Below the pieces are notes generated by a model, which saw only the letters and a program-made list of their open reading frames with translations, was not told the origin of the DNA and ran no database searches. A stretch of DNA of 64,000 nt from Schlesneria sp. (GTDB taxonomy: Bacteria; Planctomycetota; Planctomycetia; Planctomycetales; Planctomycetaceae), in contig JAQGHU010000107.1 of the NCBI GenBank assembly GCA_028291515.1, positions 62,001 through 126,000 of the forward strand, written 5' to 3'. Shown one piece after another: positions 15,999 through 25,400 of the stretch (position 1 is its first letter; every line of letters begins with the position of its first letter). The position numbers were made by a program, and so were the translations under genes.

Positions 15999-18900
15999 TC
16001 ACTGCTTGTCGGCAGTGGCGACGACTTGCCGTTCGCCGGAAGAGCGAAAGGCGATCAGGTTCTGATTCGTCTGAATCAGCCATCCCTGTTCATCACCGAT
16101 GGCGTCAACTACTTGCTCGCCCTTGGGCAGATTCAGTCGTTGCAGGATGCGTCCATCGTTCGCATTGCACCAGACAATGAACGATGCCTTCTGCTGATGC
16201 GGTACCGCGACCTCCAAGGTATCGACTAGCCACGCCGCGACTGAGTCATGACTGGCAGCCACGCGCCACTGTTCTGCTGTACTACCTAGAAACTGTTCCC
16301 ACTCACACGTGCCATACCTCAGTGAGATCCGTCGCAGCAAGCCTTGGCTGGCGGCGTATGCGCTGTCGTTCGTCGCAATCACCTGGTGCGCGGAATGCTG
16401 AAAGGGGCGGCCAGCGATCCCCACGGACCAGTCGGCACGCCCCGTCGTTCGATTCACGCCAGCCAATGTCATTCCATCGACAGTCAGCAATAACCGCGAT
16501 CCCGCGGACCACAGATAAGGATCGATATGAGCGAATGACATTCCGCCCTGATAGACCCAGCGAGTTCTTCCAGACTGAGTGACCTTTGATTCAATACTTC
16601 GATCCGTATTGACCGTCACCATGGATTCTGCGTCGTCGACTTCCGGCCCCCATAACCATGGCTCTGCAGAACCGGGATAGTCCGTCACCCGGCGTTCGGC
16701 TGCAATGTCCAACATCCAAGTGATCGATGGCTGTAACGTTTGCAGGAGGATCTGTCGGTCTCCGCAAGACCATTGACGTTGCAGCTTTCCTCGAGGCGGC
16801 ATGAACGTCCACAGTACCTTACCGACTTGCGCATCAATCAGAGTGACTCCCGCGAGCGGATCAAATGCCGCGATGAACTGATCGCGAACGCAGAGTCGAA
16901 TGGACGGCACTTTCAACGAGCGATCGTCGACAATTCGATTGCCGGGCTCCATACCAGTGATTGTCCGATTTTTGCCGGACGCTGTGCTCAGTGGGACGGA
17001 CCACAGCTCCCGTCCCGATTCCAGAGTGAGCGCGATCAATCGGTCTTCGATCGCGATCAGTAGATGCGAATCACCATAGGCAGACCACTGCGGCGCAATC
17101 GTCCAGGATCGACTCCATCGCACGCGCCCCGTCGTACGCTCAACGCAGTCCCAGCGAGAATCGGCCGATTCGCGCGGACGAACAAGGATGCTGGCAAGTT
17201 CCCGCGAAGGTGGTAGGCCCTGCGGAACAACGATGTTGGCACCAGGTTCGCCATTTGCGAAAGCGAGTGGTGTGACCCAGCTTCGCTCGAGATGTCGAAA
17301 GGATGTCTGTTCGAGTGTGTCGTAGCGCCGATAGACCGGGTTCGCGAGTCGTTGCTGGGCCAGTTCGGGGACTTTGTGCTTGGCCCCTTCAAATTCAATG
17401 TCCAGCGTCGCGTATTTGTTCGACAGAAGTTGCTTCCAGGTATTTTTCGCCGCACGCCAGTAGCCTCCGGCTTCAAAGGTGCTGGCGCGGTCTGCCATTG
17501 CTGCGGCTTGTTCGCCGGGCAAAACGGCTTGATTCATCAGGTGAGCTTGAATCGCCAACGCACTATTCAGTTGGCCGGCACTGCGTTCCATCATTGCCAG
17601 ATCATGCCAGGCTTGAGCCGTCGCCTGGGCCTGCGGGTATTTTTGCAAGGTCTTGCGTAGACCAACCAGATCCTTCGCGGCCAGCAATGACAATATTTCC
17701 TCAGTCGCCCGATGCTCAACTTCGGCAAAGACCATTCGGCCGCGATCGTGGATCAAATCGGAAATCGCCTTCTCTGCGACTCTCCCGAAGGTCGAGTCCC
17801 CGGTCGAAGTGTCGCGAATACGACTGTCGTCCAAAATCTCCTGCCAATGTTCAACAGCTGCCACAGGCCGACTCCGCGCCAGTTCCGACTTGGCGAGTTC
17901 CATTAGGATCGCCGCAACATCGCCGGGCTCAACTGCTAGCTCCCGCGCCTCTGCCAGATGTTCGACGGCCACGGCGACGTGTCCCTCGGACATCGCCGTT
18001 CGACCTGCCTGACGCAGCAGCTCCATCAATCGCAGCCTGGATCGTGATGTTGCCGATTGATCAGCTTGTTCGTTGCTGCCGATTGCATCGCGCAGCGCCG
18101 CGATGGCCGGCACTAAGTTTCCTTGAGCAAACTCCAGATCCGATAGTTGTCCATACAAGTAGGCCAGAGATTGTCGCCGATCGCTGTTCGCCGAGGTGAG
18201 CAGCAGGTTTGCGGATTGATCGTCCGCGTTGATTTCGGAAATCTGCTTTTCTAATCGCCGCTTCAGCAAACTATACTCGCAATAGACGACCAATCGCTCT
18301 GGCTGCGCCACCAATAGCATCCCCTGCGAGACTGCTAAGTTGCCACCTGTGTCGGTGGCACCGTCGGCATGCAGCGGCTTATTTCCAATCGTGGTGCCCG
18401 TTGTCGCGTCGACAGTCTTGATCGATTCCAATGTCGGCCACAGGATCACTTTTCCAGCGATCACACCACGGCCAAAGCCGCGTTCGGTCTCTGGCAGCGA
18501 TTGTCGGTATGCAATTTCACTGCTTCGCGGGCCGAAAACAATCTTCTTGGTCGCGATATCGATCGACGTCAGCGTTGTTCCACTGACAATCAAGCGACCG
18601 GCATCTCCGCCTGGCACGACACCCAGCAGATGTCGCCATCGTTCCCGCGCCGGTTCCGGCTGTTTAAGCTGCCAGCGAACCCGCCCCGAATCGGCTTCAA
18701 TGCAGAACAGGCGACTACAGTCGTTGGGTGCGACAAACACGAATCCTTCGTGAAACATCGCCGGCACCAATCCCTGTAGCGACTTCGTTTGCAGCGGTGC
18801 TTTGTCAATCACGACGCTCTCATAGGATACGGCCCAATCCAGCCGCCCGTCCTTGGCGTTCACGGCAATGATGGCTCCGGCGTCTGTCGAAAGAAATATT

Positions 18901-20411
18901 TTCCCAGCACCGGTTGTCAGCAATAGGTGACTGACACGATTTTGATGCTCTTCGACATTCCCGCGGGCATACACGACGGGACGATGCCACAGTAGAGATC
19001 CGCTAGAAGCCTCTAGACAGGCGATGGCGAATTCCAGTTGAGGCCGTCGGCTTAGCACGACGTAGGCTCGGCCTGCCAGGATCAATGGCGAACCTTCGAA
19101 CCGCCACGTGTGTTCCTCTTTGATCAATTCGTGAGCAGCCACCTTCCAGACCAGCTTCCCCTGACCGTTGGCGACATCCAGGCAGACCAGTTCACTCTCA
19201 ACCGTCCCTTCCCCCTCCGCGACATTCGTGATCGCTGATCCCATGCGGGCGTACAGCCGTCCGTCGGCGATCGTCATCGTGTAATGAGGAACTCCGATGT
19301 TCCCCTTCTGTTGCGGTAGGCCCGTGATATCGTCGGGGGCGGGTGGATAGATTTCAGCAGTGCCGCGGTCAGATGCCCAGGCGGGCTCGCCTGTCAGCAG
19401 GTTCCAAGCCCAGATCGACCTGGCGTTGTTCACGAACACAAAGTCTTCGTATGTGACGGGGTGGTAACTAAGTGGCCCTCGCTCGATTGCGGTACTTGAC
19501 CTATTGCCCGGCAGGGGCCGCGACCATTTCGAGGCACCGATTTCGACACTCGCCGGCAGCGTACCACTACGACCATTGTTCAGTCCGAATGTGGCGACCT
19601 CTTCACTGGTCAGATTCCACGGGGCAGACTCCTCATAAATCTGCTTCAGCAGATCGACGAACCGCCCATGTCGCCCGGCCAGTGTGCCGGCCGCATCAGG
19701 GAACCGCTCGCCAAAATGCGCGATCTCGATTCCAGCGCGGTTGCGTTCTCCTTCCAGCAACGTACACAGAACTAATCGAGCCAGGATCGCGGCCTGATCG
19801 AGGTCGCTGTCGGGATACCGCAGCACGGTGGGCAGATTCGCTTCACGAGCTTCCTTGCCCAACGGAACCAGTTGTGTCCAGTACAGCCTGGCCGAAGCAA
19901 GGTCGCCGCGATCCCAAGCCGCTTCTCCCAAGGCCCACAGGGCTTCATCACCCAAACTGCTCAGGTACGCTTCTCGAACAAGACGCTGTAGATCCGCTTC
20001 ATCGCGAGTCTGCTTCCAATGGTCCAGCCAACGCTTGGCTTGCGGATCGATCTTCTTCCGATAGGTCGCCAAACCTTCGGGTGGCAACTGGGACAACAGG
20101 ATATTGCAGCGCGTGGCAACGTTGAGGTAAACCGCAGACTCGCCCGCCGTCCCCGGTTGAGCCAGCACCAAATAGCGTCCGTCGGTTTGAGAAATCTCCT
20201 GTAGCAAATCAATCGCTTCGGACCAGCGTTTTTCGGCGAGGTAGTCCTCGATGGCGCCGAATCGCTTCAGAGCGTTCTTATCCACTGGAAGCGTGACGGT
20301 TTCACGCATCGGCTTCTTCGGTCGCTCGGCGGAATCCGTCGTGACCACCAGCAAGCTCAGCGCAATGAGGCTTGCCGAACACAGCAATAAGTAGACGCGA
20401 CGGTGATACAC
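15999..20411 (-). CDS. Giant secreted PQQ-type beta-propeller/TPR protein
   Basis: About 1,470 residues. The GTG at 20411 is chosen because GGAAGAGG lies 6 nt upstream; a TTG at 20438 would overlap the previous stop. A signal peptide follows (VYLLLCSASLIALSLLVV). Layout: an N-terminal helical region, a first PQQ-like propeller with blade motifs such as WAWNLLTGEPAW, SELVCLDVANGQGKLVW and IAVNAKDGRLDWAV; a middle TPR/helical region (about 730-1050) with Ala-rich repeats; then a second propeller (RWDCVERTTGRVRWSRSW, LIALTLESGRELWSV, LAGVNRTTGRADWSV). There are no PQQ-enzyme catalytic residues, so it is a structural or binding scaffold rather than a dehydrogenase. It sits at the end of a leftward gene run. 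Function unknown. Confidence 0.8.
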   Translation of the reverse strand: MYHRRVYLLLCSASLIALSLLVVTTDSAERPKKPMRETVTLPVDKNALKRFGAIEDYLAEKRWSEAIDLLQEISQTDGRYLVLAQPGTAGESAVYLNVATRCNILLSQLPPEGLATYRKKIDPQAKRWLDHWKQTRDEADLQRLVREAYLSSLGDEALWALGEAAWDRGDLASARLYWTQLVPLGKEAREANLPTVLRYPDSDLDQAAILARLVLCTLLEGERNRAGIEIAHFGERFPDAAGTLAGRHGRFVDLLKQIYEESAPWNLTSEEVATFGLNNGRSGTLPASVEIGASKWSRPLPGNRSSTAIERGPLSYHPVTYEDFVFVNNARSIWAWNLLTGEPAWASDRGTAEIYPPAPDDITGLPQQKGNIGVPHYTMTIADGRLYARMGSAITNVAEGEGTVESELVCLDVANGQGKLVWKVAAHELIKEEHTWRFEGSPLILAGRAYVVLSRRPQLEFAIACLEASSGSLLWHRPVVYARGNVEEHQNRVSHLLLTTGAGKIFLSTDAGAIIAVNAKDGRLDWAVSYESVVIDKAPLQTKSLQGLVPAMFHEGFVFVAPNDCSRLFCIEADSGRVRWQLKQPEPARERWRHLLGVVPGGDAGRLIVSGTTLTSIDIATKKIVFGPRSSEIAYRQSLPETERGFGRGVIAGKVILWPTLESIKTVDATTGTTIGNKPLHADGATDTGGNLAVSQGMLLVAQPERLVVYCEYSLLKRRLEKQISEINADDQSANLLLTSANSDRRQSLAYLYGQLSDLEFAQGNLVPAIAALRDAIGSNEQADQSATSRSRLRLMELLRQAGRTAMSEGHVAVAVEHLAEARELAVEPGDVAAILMELAKSELARSRPVAAVEHWQEILDDSRIRDTSTGDSTFGRVAEKAISDLIHDRGRMVFAEVEHRATEEILSLLAAKDLVGLRKTLQKYPQAQATAQAWHDLAMMERSAGQLNSALAIQAHLMNQAVLPGEQAAAMADRASTFEAGGYWRAAKNTWKQLLSNKYATLDIEFEGAKHKVPELAQQRLANPVYRRYDTLEQTSFRHLERSWVTPLAFANGEPGANIVVPQGLPPSRELASILVRPRESADSRWDCVERTTGRVRWSRSWTIAPQWSAYGDSHLLIAIEDRLIALTLESGRELWSVPLSTASGKNRTITGMEPGNRIVDDRSLKVPSIRLCVRDQFIAAFDPLAGVTLIDAQVGKVLWTFMPPRGKLQRQWSCGDRQILLQTLQPSITWMLDIAAERRVTDYPGSAEPWLWGPEVDDAESMVTVNTDRSIESKVTQSGRTRWVYQGGMSFAHIDPYLWSAGSRLLLTVDGMTLAGVNRTTGRADWSVGIAGRPFQHSAHQVIATNDSAYAASQGLLRRISLRYGTCEWEQFLGSTAEQWRVAASHDSVAAWLVDTLEVAVPHQQKASFIVWCNANDGRILQRLNLPKGEQVVDAIGDEQGWLIQTNQNLIAFRSSGERQVVATADKQ

Positions 20412-20434
20412 GAATAACCTCTTCCCGCAACCGC

Positions 20435-20602
20435 TCAACTCGACTCACGCAAGCGAGTTCCAATCCAGAACAACAGGATGGCCACCACCAGCAGTGCCGG
20501 CATCCAGATCAAATTGAACCCAAACTGAAGCTGCCACCACGAGATCAAGGGTGTCGCCGTCAACACAAGAAACTGCAGCCCCACACCAATCTGATGCTTC
20601 AC
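20435..20602 (-). CDS. Small two-helix membrane protein (55 aa)
   Basis: The GTG at 20602 is preceded by GGGGAG with 7-nt spacing and begins 34 nt after the SMP-30 stop. The product has two hydrophobic segments (VGLQFLVLTATPLISWW and LIWMPALLVVAILLFWIG) and a short basic tail, RLRESS. Its stop lies 23 nt before the GTG of the giant PQQ protein. No family recognised. The ribosome-binding site, spacing and clean membrane pattern argue for a real gene; a longer frame from 20725 overlaps SMP-30 and is unlikely. Confidence 0.55.
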   Translation of the reverse strand: MKHQIGVGLQFLVLTATPLISWWQLQFGFNLIWMPALLVVAILLFWIGTRLRESS

Positions 20603-20636
20603 CAATCCACTCCCCGACAGTATCGATGAACCTAAC

Positions 20637-21575
20637 TCACTTCCGATGAACGACCCAACCCGGAACTTCAACTCGTACATGATACAACGTCTTCCCGGCG
20701 GTGATGTACAACGTCCGCAGATCAACCCCGCCCCAGGTACAATTGGTGATCACATCTTCGAACACGGGAATACAGCCTAGCAGCTTGCCATCCGGTCGGA
20801 CCACATAGACGCCGGGTTGCACGTCTGCCGTCTCGTTCGCATGGCGTGCTCGCGACACCCCCGCCGCGATGTACAGCGTCCCTTGCGAATCGACGCACAT
20901 CCCATCGCCACCCCGCCCCGGCGCGAAGTCAATCACCAGGCGTTGATTACGAAGCGATCCGTCGTCGCCCAGATCGAATGCCCAGATCTTCCGATTGCCA
21001 TCGGCGAACGGACAGCTATCGACGACATACATTGTTCGTTCGTCTGGACTCAGGGCGATCCCGTTAGGTCGTTGGATCTCTGGCTGCGACAAGACGCAGG
21101 TGACGGTGCCGTCGGGGTCAATCCGGAATACTGAATCGTGATCCAGCTCCATTGTCGTCCGATCGTAGTAGCATGGATCGGTAAAGAACAATCGCCCGTT
21201 CGAGCAAGCGGCGATATCATTGGGCGAATTCAGCCGCTTCCCTTGCCAGTGATCCACGAGAACTTCAATCGCACCGGTCGTCATGTCTGTTCGAGTCACC
21301 CGGCGGTTACCGTCGTTGGGGCAGAATTCGTTCCCCTCGCAGGCCAGCAGTCGACCCTGGACATCAAACAACAGGCCGTTGGCACGACCACTCGGTTCGC
21401 GAAATGTTTCGTACCGCTTCGACTTCGCATCCAGTTTCAGGATGCGGTTATTGACGATGTCGGTGAAATAGACATCGCCGCTGGCATTACAGGCAGGCCC
21501 TTCGGTGAACGCGACAAATGTGGCCGCGGTCGGTGGTGCCGTCACACCCGGTGGAAGATCAAGATTGCGAAACAT
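20637..21575 (-). CDS. SMP-30/gluconolactonase-like protein
   Basis: 312 residues, six-bladed propeller of the SMP-30/gluconolaconase/LRE-like family, which hydrolyses sugar lactones with a divalent metal. Metal-ligand positions are visible: Glu25 in FTEGPAC, Asn in NSPNDIA (near 118), and Asp in MYVVDSC (near 186). Also GLLFDVQGRLLACEGN and GDGMCVDSQGTLYIAAG. There is no signal peptide, so it is probably cytoplasmic. It lies in the leftward run between the Gly-rich protein and the small membrane protein. Substrate unknown. Confidence 0.88.
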   Translation of the reverse strand: MFRNLDLPPGVTAPPTAATFVAFTEGPACNASGDVYFTDIVNNRILKLDAKSKRYETFREPSGRANGLLFDVQGRLLACEGNEFCPNDGNRRVTRTDMTTGAIEVLVDHWQGKRLNSPNDIAACSNGRLFFTDPCYYDRTTMELDHDSVFRIDPDGTVTCVLSQPEIQRPNGIALSPDERTMYVVDSCPFADGNRKIWAFDLGDDGSLRNQRLVIDFAPGRGGDGMCVDSQGTLYIAAGVSRARHANETADVQPGVYVVRPDGKLLGCIPVFEDVITNCTWGGVDLRTLYITAGKTLYHVRVEVPGWVVHRK

Positions 21576-21605
21576 CGTGAACTGGTTCCAGAAGATTCAC
21601 TGCGA

Positions 21606-22424
21606 CTACCGCCGAGGTCCCGTATCGCCCTGTTCAGAAAGCGCTTCATAGAACTGCTTGACCAGATGCTGATACTTCGGCAGCACCTTCTCGCCATAAG
21701 TATTGAGCAACTGATCGCGTAGATGCGGCGGCAGATGGCCCCAGACATCCATCTCCAGCTTCTTCTTCCGAGCAGCCTCTTCCGACGCTTTGCGTTCCGA
21801 CTCCGTCCGCTCGTCGGAACCTTCGGCGACTTTCTTCTCTTGGCTGCCGGATTTGCTCGATTCAGTCCCCTGCTGGCCCTGACCAGCCTTGCCCGCTTTA
21901 CCTTGTCCAGACATCTGTCGAGACTGGCCTTGCTGAGACTGCCCCTGTCCGCCGCCAGGCTTTTGCATTTGGGACTGGCTTCCCTTTCCGGAGGCACCGC
22001 CACTGCTCCCTCCACCACCGCCACCTCCGCCTTGTCCCTGGGGCGGCGGGGGCGGGTTCTGCATTTGCTTGATTAACTCATCCAAATCGCGAATCACCTG
22101 CTCCTGCACCTTTCGAGTGTCCTGGCCGGTCTGGTTTTCGTTCAACTTGTCTCCAGCATCGCGCATTCCATTCGCGGCCCGTTCCAGCTTGTTGTCCTTC
22201 TCCGGCTTCTTCGTCTGACCTTCATCCAGATCTTTGAAGAGCTCTTTGGACAACTTGTCCAACAACGAACCTTCTTTCCCCTTGGCCTCATCTGCTTTGA
22301 GATCCGCTTGCTTTTCAGGAGCAGTTTTCGGCTGTTCCTGATCCTCTGCGACAGCCGCGACTGGACTTGCGGCCAGCAAGAGCATGGCAACGTATTGAAA
22401 ATAACCGGAAGATATTCGCATCAT
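21606..22424 (-). CDS. Secreted low-complexity Gln/Gly/Lys-rich protein
   Basis: 272 residues: signal peptide (VAMLLLAASPVAAVA), a charged helical region, then a striking low-complexity stretch with PPPPPQGQGGGGGGGG and Gln/Ser/Gly/Lys repeats (about 125-215). It ends in a conserved-looking C-terminal domain (DVWGHLPPHLRDQLLNTYGE, PKYQHLVKQFYEALS). Its ATG overlaps the stop of the preceding 1,300-residue membrane protein (TAATG), so the two are coupled and probably work together. Such pairs are typical of planctomycetes; the function is unknown. The C-terminal segment is the only part likely to be folded. Confidence 0.75.
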   Translation of the reverse strand: MMRISSGYFQYVAMLLLAASPVAAVAEDQEQPKTAPEKQADLKADEAKGKEGSLLDKLSKELFKDLDEGQTKKPEKDNKLERAANGMRDAGDKLNENQTGQDTRKVQEQVIRDLDELIKQMQNPPPPPQGQGGGGGGGGSSGGASGKGSQSQMQKPGGGQGQSQQGQSRQMSGQGKAGKAGQGQQGTESSKSGSQEKKVAEGSDERTESERKASEEAARKKKLEMDVWGHLPPHLRDQLLNTYGEKVLPKYQHLVKQFYEALSEQGDTGPRR

Positions 22425-25400
22425 TATTCCTTCGCCCCAGGCGCTTGGCCTGTCGATGATTTCTTTGGTTTGGCTGGATCGAGCGAATCGAGATCTAACG
22501 AATCGAGATCCGATTTATCTTTGGGCTGTTTGGCGGGCTTGGCTTCGGACTTTTCCTGGGCCTTCTCTTTCGAAGCGTCCTTCGGAACCTCTTCCGCGTC
22601 CGGTTGTCGATGCAGAATCTTCACGACCAGATCGCGCGTCAAATCGGCGAGTTCGGCTTGCTCACGTGCCAGCTCTTCCAGTTCCTGAGCCGCATGCTCG
22701 GGGAGCTTGCCCTCTTTGTCACGCAAGCCGTCGAGTAACTGCGTTCGTTCCAGAAACTCTTCCTGCAGCGCCTTCAAGAGTTTGAGCTGCGCCAACTGAG
22801 GTAGAGCCTCACCCGGTGGCTGAGCCTGCTGGGGCTTCTCTTCACCCTCAGGCTGCTGGCCCGCTGGTGGCGGTTGCGCACCATCTTGCTGTGGCTTGGC
22901 CTCTTCGTTCTTCAGCACCAACAACAAGCTTTCAATCTTCTTCAACGCGTCTCGTTCGACTGCGACAACCGATGCATCCGATTGTTTGTCCGCCAGCCGA
23001 TCGGCTGCCAGTTTCAAACTGCGAGCTGTCCGTCGCAGCACCAGCGCGAAGACCTCGGCGACCTTCAGCGACTTCTCCATTTGCTCGGCATCGACTTGCA
23101 GACCGCGTTCAACTTCGGCCAGATCGCGCAGCGTGCGTAACTGTCCACGACTTAAACTGCCACGTGCCAGGCGTTCGGCTTCCAAGCGTTCTGTTTCGGT
23201 GATCACTCCCTGTTGTTGCGTTTGCAGCGCCTTCAACTGGTCTTCAATCCGCTCCAACTCTTCCACCGCAAGTCGCTCTTGAGCCACTCGCTTTTCCAGA
23301 GCCAAGTCCCGTTGGACCTGCTCCAGGTCATCGACCACCTGCTGCATCTGCTCGGTCGCTTCATCCGCTTGTTCGGGATCCTGCAACTGATCGTTGATTC
23401 GATCCAAGCGTTCCTTGGCACGCTCGGCCGATTCTGTCGGTGGTCGCAAACGCAATCGTTCCAGACGCCGCTCGGCCTGAGCGACCTTCTCACTCAATTC
23501 CCGCTGCTTCTGACGCAATTGTTCCAATTGTTCGGTCTTCTGGGGCGAATTCGGCTGACTGGCTGCTTGCTGGGTTTGCTCCTTCAGTTCCACTTGCTCT
23601 TTGCGGAGCGTGTCGAATTCCTGCTGAGCCTGTTCGATCTGCTTGATCAACATCTCTGCATCGTCGGTCGGCACTCGCTTCAATTGCTTGTCGAGGTCTC
23701 GCAGATCCTGCAAAGCCTGCTGCTGCATCTGCGATGCGGTTCCCATCTGGTTTTCGGCGATGTCCTGAGCCGCCTCGCGCAGCTTGCCCGCGGTTCCGTC
23801 CGAGTTCAATTCCTCTTTGGCATCGTTGAAACGGCCTGCGGCGTCTTGATCACGTTCTTTCAGGCTGTCGGCTGCTTGTTGCAACTGCTTGCGAAACTGG
23901 TCGACTTGTTCGGCGATCTTCATCTGCCGCGTCGCCATTTTCGCCAGATCCGCCTTTTGTTGCGGCGTCAGATCTGACCCGGATTTCGACAATGTCTGCT
24001 GTCCTAGTTCGGTAGCATCTTTTTGCAGCTGATCTTGTTCACCAATTAGCGAGCTCAACTCACGCGACACGTCGCGTTGATCGCGCCATTCCGACAGCAG
24101 ATCCTGCAACTCCTGCAGCTTTTCCATGGCCCGTGTCTGTTGAGTCGTCGCGTCGCTCAATGCACTTTCCAACTCGGGATTGACCGTACTTCGAGGCGCG
24201 GGCTTGCTGGGAGCCGTGGGTTCAGCGGAATTGGATTTGTCTGCCGAACTCTGATCGAGCGGAGTCGGCGTTTTCTCGCCGGGTGCTTTTTGCTGCGACG
24301 ACTCGGGCGACGACTTCGTTGGTTTGCTGTCAGGTGTCGAAGTGGCGTCTTGATTTCCGCCCTCTGGCCGCGACTGAACCTCGGCTTGTTTGGAAGCACG
24401 CGTCAGTGCCGAATCAATCTCGGGCAACTGGTCGCGGCTCAGTTGAGACAATTCATCGACGATGCGGCTCAGACGCTGCTGCATCTCGGCATCGTCCAGT
24501 TTGTTGGCGCGGAATTCCTCTTGAAGCTGCTGCGCCTGAGATTGGACTCCGTCAGCTGGACGAATCAGCCGTGAAGCGGCTTGCCGCTGATCTAACTCAA
24601 TCCGATGCAACTGATCGACGTCCTGCATGCGCAGTTCGCCCGCCGTGTTCAACTGTGTTTTCAGCTCTTCTGTTTGTTGCTTGGCGCGTTGCTGCAGTCC
24701 CGCGGCCTGTTGCAGATCTTCCAGCAGATCGCCAACGCGGCCTGCCAGTTCCTTCTGCTTTTCCGGTTTGGAAACGATCGAAATCGTGCGCGGCGAACTT
24801 CGGCCGATGTGCGTTTCCTGACCCAGGTTGTAAGAATCCAACGCCTCTGCGCGAAACACAATTCGATTGCCCGGCTGAAGCGAGAGTTCTGACAGCTTCC
24901 AGACGTAGTCCGGGGTCGACAACAGCAACGACTCGGTATCGGCCTCGTGAGTCACCAGCGGAATCAAGGTCGGCGTCGGGTCGTCATTCAAAATGTAAGA
25001 GATGCGAACGCTCGTCAGCCCCAGGTCATCTTTGGCCAGGATTTTGATGGGCAACTCGGCATCTGCTGACAGCAGAATGTCGGCCACAGGTTGCTCGATC
25101 ACGACATCGGGAACCGAGTCGGCAATTCCACGCAGTTCAAAACGAGGGGCCTCGGGATCACTGAAGCCTTCCACATCCGTCAGTTCAAACCAATACCCGG
25201 TGACCCCCGGATCGGTAATCTTGAACGACGCCGTAAACGACAGTTGATCCTCGCCGATTTGCAGCGGCCTCCCCGGCTTGTCCGCCACTCGAAGCTGCGC
25301 TGACTTCAGCGGTTTATCTGCCGTCGCCACCACCGTGATCTCGGTCCCCAGCAATCCCTGCACATGCCCGACACCTTGCGGCAATGTTTCGGGCAACCGC

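Noticed and set aside
23213-23977. Open frames of about 250 codons antisense to the DUF4175-like gene
   Set aside because: Leu/Gln-rich shadow of the Gln/Glu coiled-coil coding strand; no start signal and no family resemblance.
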